Assembly: GCA_023411815.1 (NCBI GenBank)
Contig: JAEYOJ010000087.1
Coordinates: 1-10,286, forward strand
Direction: 5' to 3'
DNA from: Pseudomonadota bacterium
GTDB taxonomy: Bacteria > Desulfobacterota > Desulfovibrionia > Desulfovibrionales > Desulfovibrionaceae
Length of the DNA: 10,286 nt
Shown: positions 1 to 6,248 of the stretch, piece after piece
How the letters are laid out: every line of letters starts with the position of its first letter
How positions within the stretch are numbered: position 1 is the first letter of the stretch
The notes under the pieces: model-generated
The model's database searches: none
Seen by the model: only the letters and a program-made list of their open reading frames with translations
Told to the model about the DNA's origin: nothing
Translations under genes and position numbers: made by a program

Positions 1-326
1 TTCGCACCGCCCTGCCGGGCGGCCCCTACGACCAGGAAGTAAAGGTCCAAGATCTATTCAGCTTTCAGAGAACCGCCGGCTCCCCTTGCGGGGATCCGGC
101 CCACCCTCGCGGCGGACGAGCTATCTAGGCCTTCTTGCCCTTCTCGTCAAGAAGACGGATCGCTTTCCGCCAAAATGACGCGGCGTGATCGCCAACCCAC
201 CGGGAGCTTTGCTCCCCTGCCGCGGATCGGCCGCCGGGCTCTCGAAGCCTACCCTCCGGCCGTTGCCGAAGTATCAGTCGCACTCACCTTTCAGGATTCG
301 CCTCACGGGAGCTTCCCGTTCAGCGG
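1..326 (-). ncRNA. Candidate structured RNA (or long structured 5' leader), continuing past the left edge
   Basis: No convincing gene occupies this stretch, but the minus strand is rich in stem-loops. A 10-bp stem with one mismatch (75-85 with 90-100) is closed by a GCAA loop on the minus strand, a stable GNRA tetraloop; on the plus strand the loop would be TTGC. Other hairpins are a 6-bp stem at 305-310/314-319, a 6-bp stem with an AAA loop at 202-207/211-216, and a 6-bp stem at 7-12/17-22. Smaller stems lie between them. A sigma70-like promoter at 333-361 points into the region, with an expected start near 326. Tetraloop orientation and promoter both favour the minus strand. I looked for RNase P, tmRNA, SRP RNA, 6S and cobalamin, lysine, c-di-GMP, SAM and TPP riboswitch cores and found no convincing match. 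It could instead be the leader of a minus-strand gene lying beyond the window. Confidence 0.35.
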
Positions 327-332
327 ATGAGC

Positions 333-361
333 CTTCTATCCAGGCCTGAGATAAAGGTCAA
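333..361 (-). promoter_or_regulatory. Sigma70-like promoter reading into the structured region
   Basis: Read on the minus strand, TTGACC (356-361) is followed after exactly 17 bases by TAGAAG (333-338). This matches the sigma70 consensus at 5 of 6 and 4 of 6 positions. It lies 45 bases downstream of the stop of the YdjM-like gene and just upstream of the run of hairpins, so it would give the structured region its own transcript. A very similar arrangement precedes upp. Confidence 0.45.
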
Positions 362-406
362 GCATTGAATCAAGAGAACCTGATTTCTTACGCATGCCCC
401 TGAAAT

Positions 407-856
407 TCAAAACTTCCTGTCCAGCGCCAAGTGTGAAAAATACCCGAGCACTGCGGCGGCATAGAAAGGGATGAGCGGACGCAAAGGAACGCCGAAAAAG
501 AGGCTTGGGACGATGAGCATGGGCAATGGAGTCACGAGCATGGCCCACCACGTGTGTGTCCAGCCCCGATGCTGTCCGACTGCAGGGAACATGGCGAAAA
601 GGCCCAAGAGGGCTGCCCAGCGGTACTGGCTGAATATGATCAGCAGCAAGTCCGCTGTCACGAGCATGCTGTAGTAGAGGCGCTGGCCATGCGAATCTGT
701 GTCCACGTCGGGAAAGATCGCAGCCATGATGGCCACGGCCACGAGTACGCCGGCCGTAACCAGATCGGGCTGGTAGAACCCAGTCCAGTAGCCGGCGGCA
801 ACGCCTCCCACCGCGAAGGCCACGCCGCCAAGCAGATGTCCCGTGTTGCCTGGCAT
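407..856 (-). CDS. YdjM-type membrane-bound putative metal-dependent hydrolase
   Basis: A 149-residue membrane protein with roughly four hydrophobic segments. It carries the conserved polar motifs of the YdjM/DUF457 (LexA-binding, inner-membrane-associated hydrolase) family: an early His in GHLLGG (residue 7), a Pro-Asp-x-Asp motif (PDVDTD, about 49-54), HRGWTH (about 95-100), and a final SHLALD (about 141-146). These His and Asp residues are thought to bind metal; the substrate is unknown. The protein stops three residues after the last Asp, where homologues I recall continue with another conserved stretch and membrane segment, so it is either a short variant or C-terminally truncated. No strong ribosome binding site precedes the ATG. 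The start lies 35 bases after the SufB-like stop, so it may be read as the last gene of that operon, but nothing ties its function to Fe-S assembly. Confidence 0.75.
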   Translation of the reverse strand: MPGNTGHLLGGVAFAVGGVAAGYWTGFYQPDLVTAGVLVAVAIMAAIFPDVDTDSHGQRLYYSMLVTADLLLIIFSQYRWAALLGLFAMFPAVGQHRGWTHTWWAMLVTPLPMLIVPSLFFGVPLRPLIPFYAAAVLGYFSHLALDRKF

Positions 857-891
857 GGAAAATAAGCGGAACGCCGAAGCGTCCCGCCTGT

Positions 892-2055
892 CTAAAACAT
901 GTCCTTTTCGGTTTCCTGAATGGTCTGGTCCACAGCCTCCTTGAGTTTGGCAGGCAGGCCCATGATATCCACGTTGAGGAAGCCTCGCACGATGGTCGAG
1001 GTCGCTTCCTCCTCGTCCATGCCGCGGGCCATGAGATATTCGATCTCTTCCTGGGCGATCTTGCCCACGGCAGCCTCATGGGACAGTTCCACGCCCTCCA
1101 CGGAAGCGTACAGTTCCGGAATGGCGTGGATGATACCATCGCCGAGGATGAGCCCCTTGCATTCCAGATGCCCGCGACCAGGCACGGCCTTACCCTGGAT
1201 GTCTCCACGGTTGATGATCGTGCCGCCGGTGGTGATGGTGCGGGCGATGATTTCGGCCTTGCAGTCGGGAGCGGCCATGATCACGCGGCTGCCCGAGTCG
1301 ATGAAAGACCCCTTGGGCGCGACCATGACAGAGTTGAAGCGGGCCACGGCTCCGCGTCCGGCCAGAGTGATGGACGGATACATCTGCACGGATTTGACCG
1401 GCTTGAGCAGAATGTAGTTGTTGAGGAACACGCCGCCCTCGTCCACGATGCCCGCCGAGCGCGGCCGCACCTCGGTATCCTCGCCCCAGTTGTGCACCAT
1501 GGAGAAGGTCAGCTTGGCATTCTTGCCCACGAAGAACTCGGAGATACCCAGGTGCAGGCCGGTCTTGGAATGCTTGGACACGGCACAACCCGTTATCATG
1601 TGCAGTTCCGCGTCCTCTTCCAGGATCACGATGTTATGCACGCTCTGGCCTGTCCTATTGGCCTTTATGAACAGGCAGGACTGCACGGGCTCGGGTACCT
1701 TGACGCCCTTCTTGACTCGCACGAAATAGCCGCCCTGCAGGTGTTCCGCCGCCGCGCGGGTGTATTCGTCCTTGTCCTTGTCCACGAGCTTCCAGAAATA
1801 GTCCTTCAGCCCGTCGTACTTGGCCAGGGCGTCCTTGATATCCAGGATCTCCACGCCGGGATGTGCGGTGTGGCAGTATGCGCTGGCATGATTCACATGC
1901 AGGAAGCTACCGCTGCGGCCATGCTCCTCCACGTCGATGCCGGACATGAGCAGTTGCTCGCGGTCGTCGGCATCCAGGGCGCGCAGGTCTCCAAGTTTTG
2001 GAGCTTCAATGCCCTCGAAGGCGTATTTGGAAAGGTCGATGTCTTGGGCGCACAT
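892..2055 (-). CDS. SufB/SufD-family Fe-S cluster scaffold protein (SmsB-like)
   Basis: A 387-residue SufB/SufD-family protein, the scaffold on which Fe-S clusters form in complex with the ATPase SufC in the cytoplasm. The centre and C-terminus (about 140-360) form the expected beta-helix core. The closing part carries an ECKG cysteine (C299), a PEL motif (313-315), SHEA (H326-E327) and the terminal helical stretch EEIEYLMARGM. In E. coli SufB the matching Cys and His-Glu are the functional residues, whereas SufD lacks the Glu, so this protein is SufB-like in its active residues although it is easily named SufD. It is shorter than classical SufB (about 420-495 residues). It starts with ATG 3 bases after the sufC-like stop, with a GGAG inside the end of that gene, which implies translational coupling. 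No sufE, sufS, sufA or second sufB/D gene is nearby, as expected for a minimal SufCB (SMS-type) system. Confidence 0.85.
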   Translation of the reverse strand: MCAQDIDLSKYAFEGIEAPKLGDLRALDADDREQLLMSGIDVEEHGRSGSFLHVNHASAYCHTAHPGVEILDIKDALAKYDGLKDYFWKLVDKDKDEYTRAAAEHLQGGYFVRVKKGVKVPEPVQSCLFIKANRTGQSVHNIVILEEDAELHMITGCAVSKHSKTGLHLGISEFFVGKNAKLTFSMVHNWGEDTEVRPRSAGIVDEGGVFLNNYILLKPVKSVQMYPSITLAGRGAVARFNSVMVAPKGSFIDSGSRVIMAAPDCKAEIIARTITTGGTIINRGDIQGKAVPGRGHLECKGLILGDGIIHAIPELYASVEGVELSHEAAVGKIAQEEIEYLMARGMDEEEATSTIVRGFLNVDIMGLPAKLKEAVDQTIQETEKDMF

Positions 2056-2058
2056 GGC

Positions 2059-2847
2059 TTATCTTAACTCCGTCAGAGTAGTTTCCGATTTCTGCAGGCA
2101 GCGCACGCATTCCTGGTAGCCATACTTGCGGATGTGTTCCAGGATGGTCCTTGGCCGGTCCTCGCAGCACAGGTGGCCGTTGTAGAGCACCTGGGCGCGG
2201 TCCGCCGTGACGTAGTCGAGGATGTAGCCCGTATGCGTAATGATGAGCCCTGACTTGCGGCGGCGACGCTTCTGTTCCTTGATGCTCATGTCCACGCGGG
2301 GTTCGATGCCCCCCCCAAGAAGCTTGGCCGCCGTGGAGCCGATGAGGGCCATGTTCTCCAGGTCCACGCCGGACTCGGGCTCGTCAAAGAGAATGAAGTC
2401 GGGGTCCTGGGCCATGAGCTGCAGGAGTTCGCAACGCTTGATCTCGCCGCCGGAAAACCCGTCGTTGATGTCTCGGTCCAGGAACTGCGTGGCGTTGACC
2501 TGCTTGGCCAGGGCTTCGGGACTAACTTCGCGGCCACGGGCGCAGAGCGTGATGAGCGTGCGCGTGGGCAGGCCGTGGATAGTGGGCGGGCGCTGAAAGG
2601 ACATACCCATGCCGAGGCGGGCGCGCTCGTAGGTGGGCGCTTCGGTGATGTCCTGCCCCTTGAAGTATATGCGGCCCTGGGTCACGGTATAGCCGTCGAA
2701 GCCCATGAGCGTCATGAGCAGGCTGGTCTTGCCCGAGCCGTTGGGGCCGAAGAGGATGAATGTCTCCCCCTCGGCGATTTCCAGATTGATCCCCTTGAGG
2801 ACCTCCTTGTCGCCAATGCTGACGTGCAGATCATCGATCTTGAGCAT
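2059..2847 (-). CDS. sufC: SufC-like Fe-S assembly ABC ATPase (SmsC-like)
   Basis: A 262-residue soluble ABC ATPase that should power the SufB-like scaffold encoded 3 bases downstream. Visible motifs are Walker A GPNGSGKT (34-41), Q-loop Q85, signature FSGGE (131-135), Walker B ending in LFDEPE (D155, E156), D-loop SGVD (159-162) and switch histidine H205. There are no membrane segments, as expected for SufC. Two features are unusual. Between D-loop and H-switch there is a longer stretch than in classical SufC (about 177-199), with a Gly-Gly-Gly run and a basic KRRRRK cluster. The C-terminus carries CC (227-228) and a CxxC (C247, C250), which could bind a metal or cluster. Classical E. coli SufC lacks this tail; I recall a similar terminal CxxC in archaeal homologues. 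The ATG is preceded by GAGG at a 6-base spacing. It could have its own promoter in the 124-base gap upstream, but none is clear. Confidence 0.88.
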   Translation of the reverse strand: MLKIDDLHVSIGDKEVLKGINLEIAEGETFILFGPNGSGKTSLLMTLMGFDGYTVTQGRIYFKGQDITEAPTYERARLGMGMSFQRPPTIHGLPTRTLITLCARGREVSPEALAKQVNATQFLDRDINDGFSGGEIKRCELLQLMAQDPDFILFDEPESGVDLENMALIGSTAAKLLGGGIEPRVDMSIKEQKRRRRKSGLIITHTGYILDYVTADRAQVLYNGHLCCEDRPRTILEHIRKYGYQECVRCLQKSETTLTELR

Positions 2848-2971
2848 GCGTTTCCTCGATTATATCCTGGAATGATTGGCAGAGCGGGAGGATGGGGGAA
2901 CCGTCCCGCAGCGGCATGTTGTAAGCTTGTTCCGGTAGGGAATTCAAGAAAAAAGGGCCCAACGGGTTATT

Positions 2972-3688
2972 TCAATGTCTGGATCGGCCGGCCTTGATGT
3001 CATAGCAGTAGTAGCAACGGTCGCGGCGTCGAAAAATTGGTAGAAACAAGATGCCGGCGATGAACCCGCCCACATGCGCCAGCCAGGCCACGCCGCCCTC
3101 CTGGCCTTGGGCTACAGTGGCCAAACCCGTGGCGAGCTGAATGAAGAACCAAACTGCCAGGAAAACAACGGCGGGGATCTCGATAAAATAGGGAATGATA
3201 AAGATGGGGATGAAAGTCAGGACCTTGCCGTGGGGATAAAGCATCATGTAGGCGCCCATGATACCGGCTATGGCCCCGGAAGCTCCGACCACCGGTATGT
3301 CCGAGTAGGGATTGAAGAGCACGTGCACCGCGAGGGCCGCCACACCGCACAGGAGATAGAATATGGCGAACCGGAGCGGCCCCATGACATCTTCTATGTT
3401 GTCGGCGAAGATCCACAGCACCCACATATTCAATAGGAAATGGGCCCAACCGCTATGCAGGAACATATAGGTGATAAAAGGCGCGGCATGGCCCGCCAAG
3501 GCAAGTTCCTCGCCCCAGGCGGAACTGAAATGGCGAGCCGGCACCATGCCCCAGGTGAAGAAGAACTCCACGAGCTGACGCTGGCCCAGACTCAATCCAT
3601 AGAGGAAGACGGCGGCGTTGAGGATAATAAAAAACCAGACAGCCTTGGGCTTGTGTACATTGGGGATGCTGTCACGCAAAGGTATCAC
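2972..3688 (-). CDS. Rhomboid-family intramembrane serine protease
   Basis: A 238-residue polytopic membrane protein of the rhomboid family (S54), which cleaves transmembrane segments of other proteins within the inner membrane. The catalytic pair is visible: the nucleophile in GASGAIAG (S137) and the general base in AHVGG (H205). The family motif HxxxN on the second core helix is also present (H83, N87), preceded by the usual MFLHSGWAH stretch. There are about six to seven hydrophobic segments. The short C-terminal tail is basic and contains a CYYC cysteine pair. The start is GTG, giving the typical family N-terminus MIPLRDSIP, and overlaps the end of the RluD-CoaE gene by 17 bases. A purine-rich GGAGGAGGG lies 11 bases or more upstream inside that gene. 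The overlap suggests co-translation with it; substrates cannot be predicted. Confidence 0.9.
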   Translation of the reverse strand: MIPLRDSIPNVHKPKAVWFFIILNAAVFLYGLSLGQRQLVEFFFTWGMVPARHFSSAWGEELALAGHAAPFITYMFLHSGWAHFLLNMWVLWIFADNIEDVMGPLRFAIFYLLCGVAALAVHVLFNPYSDIPVVGASGAIAGIMGAYMMLYPHGKVLTFIPIFIIPYFIEIPAVVFLAVWFFIQLATGLATVAQGQEGGVAWLAHVGGFIAGILFLPIFRRRDRCYYCYDIKAGRSRH

Positions 3689-5342
3689 GCGATGATATGC
3701 CCTCCTCCCGGCTTGGGACCGATGCCGAGGCTCTCCAGAGCCTATCCAGCTTTTCCATGAGCGCGCGCACTTCCTGGGCCCTTCTCCCGCACAGACTTGC
3801 CAGCAGTGTTCGCGTCTCGCTCCGCAATCCGGACAGATCGCCGGGATTGTGCACCACCAGATCGCACCGGCTCAGCTTGCGCTCCTCGGGCCACTGCCAG
3901 CTTTCCAACGCGGCCGCGGCCTGGTCGGACAGCCCTCGTTCCGTACGCAGCCATTCTTTCCGTTTATATGCCGGGACCGCGATACCGACAACCACATCGA
4001 ATTCTTTTCCCTGCTCCCAGCCCGCTTCCACGAGCAGCGGGATTTCGGCCACGGCCATGCGCTTCCGTCGGTTGGCCAGAAAGAACAACTCCATACGGTG
4101 CTTGACCAGCGGATGCACGAGATCTTCCACTTCACGGCGCAAGGCCGGATTTTCCAGCATTGCCCGGAAGAGAGCCCGCTTGTCCACCCCGCCGGCCTCG
4201 GCCAAAAAACGTTCGCCGTAGCGCCGGGTCAGGAGAGCAGTCCCGTCTCCGCCTGGCGCATACAGATCGGCCACGGTCTTGTCCGCGCTGAAAGTCGGTA
4301 CGCCCTGCTCCGCCAGGAGCCGCAGCAAAGTGGATTTACCGCTGCCGGGCATGCCCGTGAGTCCCACGCGCTGCACCCGGCGATCCAGCAGGAGCGGCAG
4401 GCGGCGAAAGTCCTTGGGCGGTACGGAGACAAAGGCCAGTTCGCGGCCATCGGCCGGATGAGCCAGGCGCAATCTGTGCGCATGGAGCATCTGTCGCTTG
4501 GCCAGTCGATTTGCCCAAGGCAGTTCCTTATCCCAGCCGGCGTACGGGCCGGGACCGTACACCGAGTCGCCGACGATGGGGTGGCCGACGGCGGCCAGAT
4601 GCACGCGGATCTGGTGCGTGCGGCCGGTGAAGATACGCACGCGCAGGAGGGAAAAGCGGTCGTCGTGCGAAGACCACAGCCGTTCATACGCCGAGCGAGC
4701 CGGCCGCCCCCCTTTCTTCAGCACGGCCATCCGGGTCTTGATCGTGGGATGCCGGCCCATGGGCAAATCAATGTCCCCACGATCCTGAGTTCGGCCATGA
4801 ACCAGAGCCAGGTACACCTTGTCCACCCGACGCTCGGCAAAATCCTCGGCGAGCGCCAGGCGCGCCCGCTCCGTCAAGGCCACCACCAGCAAACCCGAAG
4901 TGTCCTTGTCCAGCCGATGCACTATGCCGGGCCGTTCGCTGTCCAGAACCGCCAATCCCGGAAAGTGATGCAGCAGCCGGTGCACCAATGTGCCCTCGGG
5001 ACAACTCGGAGCGGGATGCGTGGTCAGGCCTGCGGGCTTTTCCAGCACGAGCAGCCAGTCGTCACGATAAAGCACGGCAAGATCACCCTGCTCGGGAGTC
5101 AGACAGCTCCTTTCGACACGCCCGAGCAGACGCACGCTCTCGCCTCCGCGCAGGCGCTGACTCGGCTTGGTCCAGGACTTGCCGTCAACACTGGCCAGCC
5201 CTGCCTTGATCCAATCCTGAACCTTGGCTCGGGAGACTTCGTCGCCGACCTGCTCGCCCAGGAAAACATCCAGACGCTTGCCTGCCGCATCCGGCTCGGA
5301 CAAGCCCTCATAAAGCTCAGTGAGTCCCTCTTCCTCGTCCAT
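3672..5342 (-). CDS. Fusion of RluD-type 23S rRNA pseudouridine synthase and dephospho-CoA kinase
   Basis: A 556-residue two-enzyme protein. Residues about 23-75 form an S4 RNA-binding domain and about 87-310 an RluA/RluD pseudouridine synthase, with the catalytic motif GIVHRLDKDTSG (catalytic Asp 145) and the RTHQIRVHLA motif (241-250). This half isomerises uridines in 23S rRNA. Residues about 323-535 match dephospho-CoA kinase (CoaE), the last CoA biosynthesis step: P-loop GMPGSGKS (330-337), SAD where CoaE usually has DAD (352-354), HPLVK (410-414), a PLLVEAGWE stretch (435-443) and a closing CDLVVHNPG. Both halves look intact. The ATG at 5342 is chosen because AGGGGAG lies just upstream (5346-5352). 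An ATG at 5417 would add 25 residues but has a weak ribosome site and would overlap the upp promoter candidate. The 3' end overlaps the rhomboid start. Domain calls are firm; whether the product stays one chain is inference. Confidence 0.88.
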   Translation of the reverse strand: MDEEEGLTELYEGLSEPDAAGKRLDVFLGEQVGDEVSRAKVQDWIKAGLASVDGKSWTKPSQRLRGGESVRLLGRVERSCLTPEQGDLAVLYRDDWLLVLEKPAGLTTHPAPSCPEGTLVHRLLHHFPGLAVLDSERPGIVHRLDKDTSGLLVVALTERARLALAEDFAERRVDKVYLALVHGRTQDRGDIDLPMGRHPTIKTRMAVLKKGGRPARSAYERLWSSHDDRFSLLRVRIFTGRTHQIRVHLAAVGHPIVGDSVYGPGPYAGWDKELPWANRLAKRQMLHAHRLRLAHPADGRELAFVSVPPKDFRRLPLLLDRRVQRVGLTGMPGSGKSTLLRLLAEQGVPTFSADKTVADLYAPGGDGTALLTRRYGERFLAEAGGVDKRALFRAMLENPALRREVEDLVHPLVKHRMELFFLANRRKRMAVAEIPLLVEAGWEQGKEFDVVVGIAVPAYKRKEWLRTERGLSDQAAAALESWQWPEERKLSRCDLVVHNPGDLSGLRSETRTLLASLCGRRAQEVRALMEKLDRLWRASASVPSREEGISSRDTFA

Positions 5343-5345
5343 GTG

Positions 5346-5352
5346 CTCCCCT
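5346..5352 (-). promoter_or_regulatory. Ribosome binding site for the RluD-CoaE fusion
   Basis: AGGGGAG on the minus strand lies 3 bases before the ATG at 5342 (5 bases counted from AGGGG). It is the best ribosome site in this reading frame upstream of the S4 domain and decides the start chosen here over the in-frame ATG at 5417. Confidence 0.55.
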
Positions 5353-5397
5353 GCCCGACAGCCAGCGACTGGCTCGTCATCAACCTTATTCTTGCTC

Positions 5398-5426
5398 TTG
5401 ACCCTTGCGGAGGACATCTTTAGAAA
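5398..5426 (+). promoter_or_regulatory. Sigma70-like promoter for upp-uraA
   Basis: TTGACC (5398-5403), a 17-base spacer and TAGAAA (5421-5426) match the sigma70 consensus at 5 of 6 and 4 of 6 positions. Transcription would begin near 5433, leaving a leader of about 145 bases before upp. That leader contains two small hairpins, a 4-bp stem at 5484-5487/5492-5495 and a 6-bp stem at 5530-5535/5544-5549, the second ending 18 bases before the upp ribosome site. Neither has a T-run, so classical intrinsic attenuation is not supported. No UMP-responsive RNA class was recognised. The rest of the 236-base gap between the divergent genes shows nothing else. Confidence 0.5.
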
Positions 5427-5567
5427 GGTTCGATTTTGGCTGCGGGCCTTCCTCCTCCAGCCGCATTTCCCCTGATGCACGTAGGGCCGTAGCCCAATCG
5501 CATACTCCGCGCAAGCTCGACACTGGCCCCGCGGCTCCATTCGGCCGCGCCCGCAACCTCAAACAAC

Positions 5568-5573
5568 AGGAGG
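5568..5573 (+). promoter_or_regulatory. Ribosome binding site for upp
   Basis: A perfect AGGAGG 5 bases before a GTG codon at 5579. It fixes the start of upp at this GTG and gives a protein of 208 residues, the length of E. coli Upp, instead of the longer open frame that runs back to 5405. Confidence 0.85.
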
Positions 5574-5578
5574 CAGAC

Positions 5579-6205
5579 GTGCCGGTACACGTCGTTGATC
5601 ATCCCCTGGTCAGGCATAAGCTGGGCGTACTGCGCCAGCACGATATTTCCACCCAGAAATTCAGGGACATCGCCTCCGAGATCGGCCGCCTTTTGACTTA
5701 TGAGGCCACCAAGGATCTGGAGACCGAGAAGACCACTGTCCAAGGCTGGGCCGGCGAAGTCGAGGTGGAGCAGATAAAAGGCAAGAAGATCACCGTCGTC
5801 CCGATCCTGCGCGCGGGACTGGGCATGATGGACGGCGTGCTGGACATGATACCGGGAGCCAAGGTCAGCGTGGTGGGCTTCTACCGCAATGAAGAGACCC
5901 TGGAGCCCGTGGAGTATTACGTAAAGCTGACCAAGAACCTGGAGGAGCGCATGGCGCTCATCCTGGATCCCATGCTGGCTACGGGCGGCACGCTCATCGC
6001 CACCATCGATCTGCTCAAGAGGGCCGGCTGTTCAAAGATCAGGGGCCTGTTCCTCGTGGCCGCTCCCGAAGGACTCAAGCGCCTGGAGGCAACCCACCCG
6101 GACGTGGAAATATACACGGCCGCCATCGATTCGCACCTCAACGAGGTCGGCTACATCATCCCCGGCCTTGGCGATGCGGGCGACAAGATATTCGGAACCA
6201 AGTAG
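5579..6205 (+). CDS. upp: Uracil phosphoribosyltransferase
   Basis: Joins uracil to PRPP to make UMP and pyrophosphate, the main uracil salvage step, in the cytoplasm. The 208-residue product has the same length as E. coli Upp. It shows the PRPP-binding loop in DPMLATGGT (130-138), the upstream PILRAGLGM stretch (75-83), the YRNEETLEPVEYY segment (102-114) typical of the family, and the C-terminal uracil-binding GYIIPGLGDAGDK (191-203). The GTG start is supported by a perfect ribosome site. The permease gene follows 43 bases later on the same strand with its own ribosome site and no terminator between, so the two form an uptake-and-capture operon. A sigma70-like promoter lies about 150 bases upstream. 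Confidence 0.97.
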   Translation: MPVHVVDHPLVRHKLGVLRQHDISTQKFRDIASEIGRLLTYEATKDLETEKTTVQGWAGEVEVEQIKGKKITVVPILRAGLGMMDGVLDMIPGAKVSVVGFYRNEETLEPVEYYVKLTKNLEERMALILDPMLATGGTLIATIDLLKRAGCSKIRGLFLVAAPEGLKRLEATHPDVEIYTAAIDSHLNEVGYIIPGLGDAGDKIFGTK

Positions 6206-6248
6206 ATCCGGCGATTCCGCTTCCGCGAACCACGTCACAGGAGACTTC

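Noticed and set aside
1..50. Minus-strand TTG codon near 50 with an open frame to the left edge (about 16 codons)
   Set aside because: No ribosome binding site precedes it and the visible part is too short to judge.
3..128. Plus-strand open stretch of 41 codons ending in TAG at 126-128, with high GC at third positions in its first part
   Set aside because: It could be the tail of a gene entering from the left, but third-position bias fades after about 11 codons, no family is recognisable, and the same bases form the hairpins of the candidate RNA.
120..270. RNase P RNA 3' half
   Set aside because: GGGTAGGC and GGCCTAGAT resemble the P RNA end, but the universal GAGGAAAGTCC and ACAGAA elements are missing.
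240..326. Cobalamin riboswitch core
   Set aside because: Short pieces (GGGAA, AATCC, GCGACTG) recall the core, but the order and pairing do not hold and the AGCC-GGAGACC box is not matched.
2855..2865. TATAAT on the minus strand just before the sufC-like gene
   Set aside because: It lies only 11 bases before the ATG, so transcription would start at or after the ribosome site, and there is no -35 element at the right distance.
2935..2965. GGGCCC followed by a T6 run after the rhomboid gene (minus strand)
   Set aside because: The only stem available is three base pairs, too weak to call an intrinsic terminator.
3849..5423. Long plus-strand open frame opposite the RluD-CoaE gene (524 codons)
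   Set aside because: It mirrors a GC-rich gene with clear enzyme motifs on the other strand; its own translation shows no family and is rich in Gln, His and Arg as antisense shadows are.
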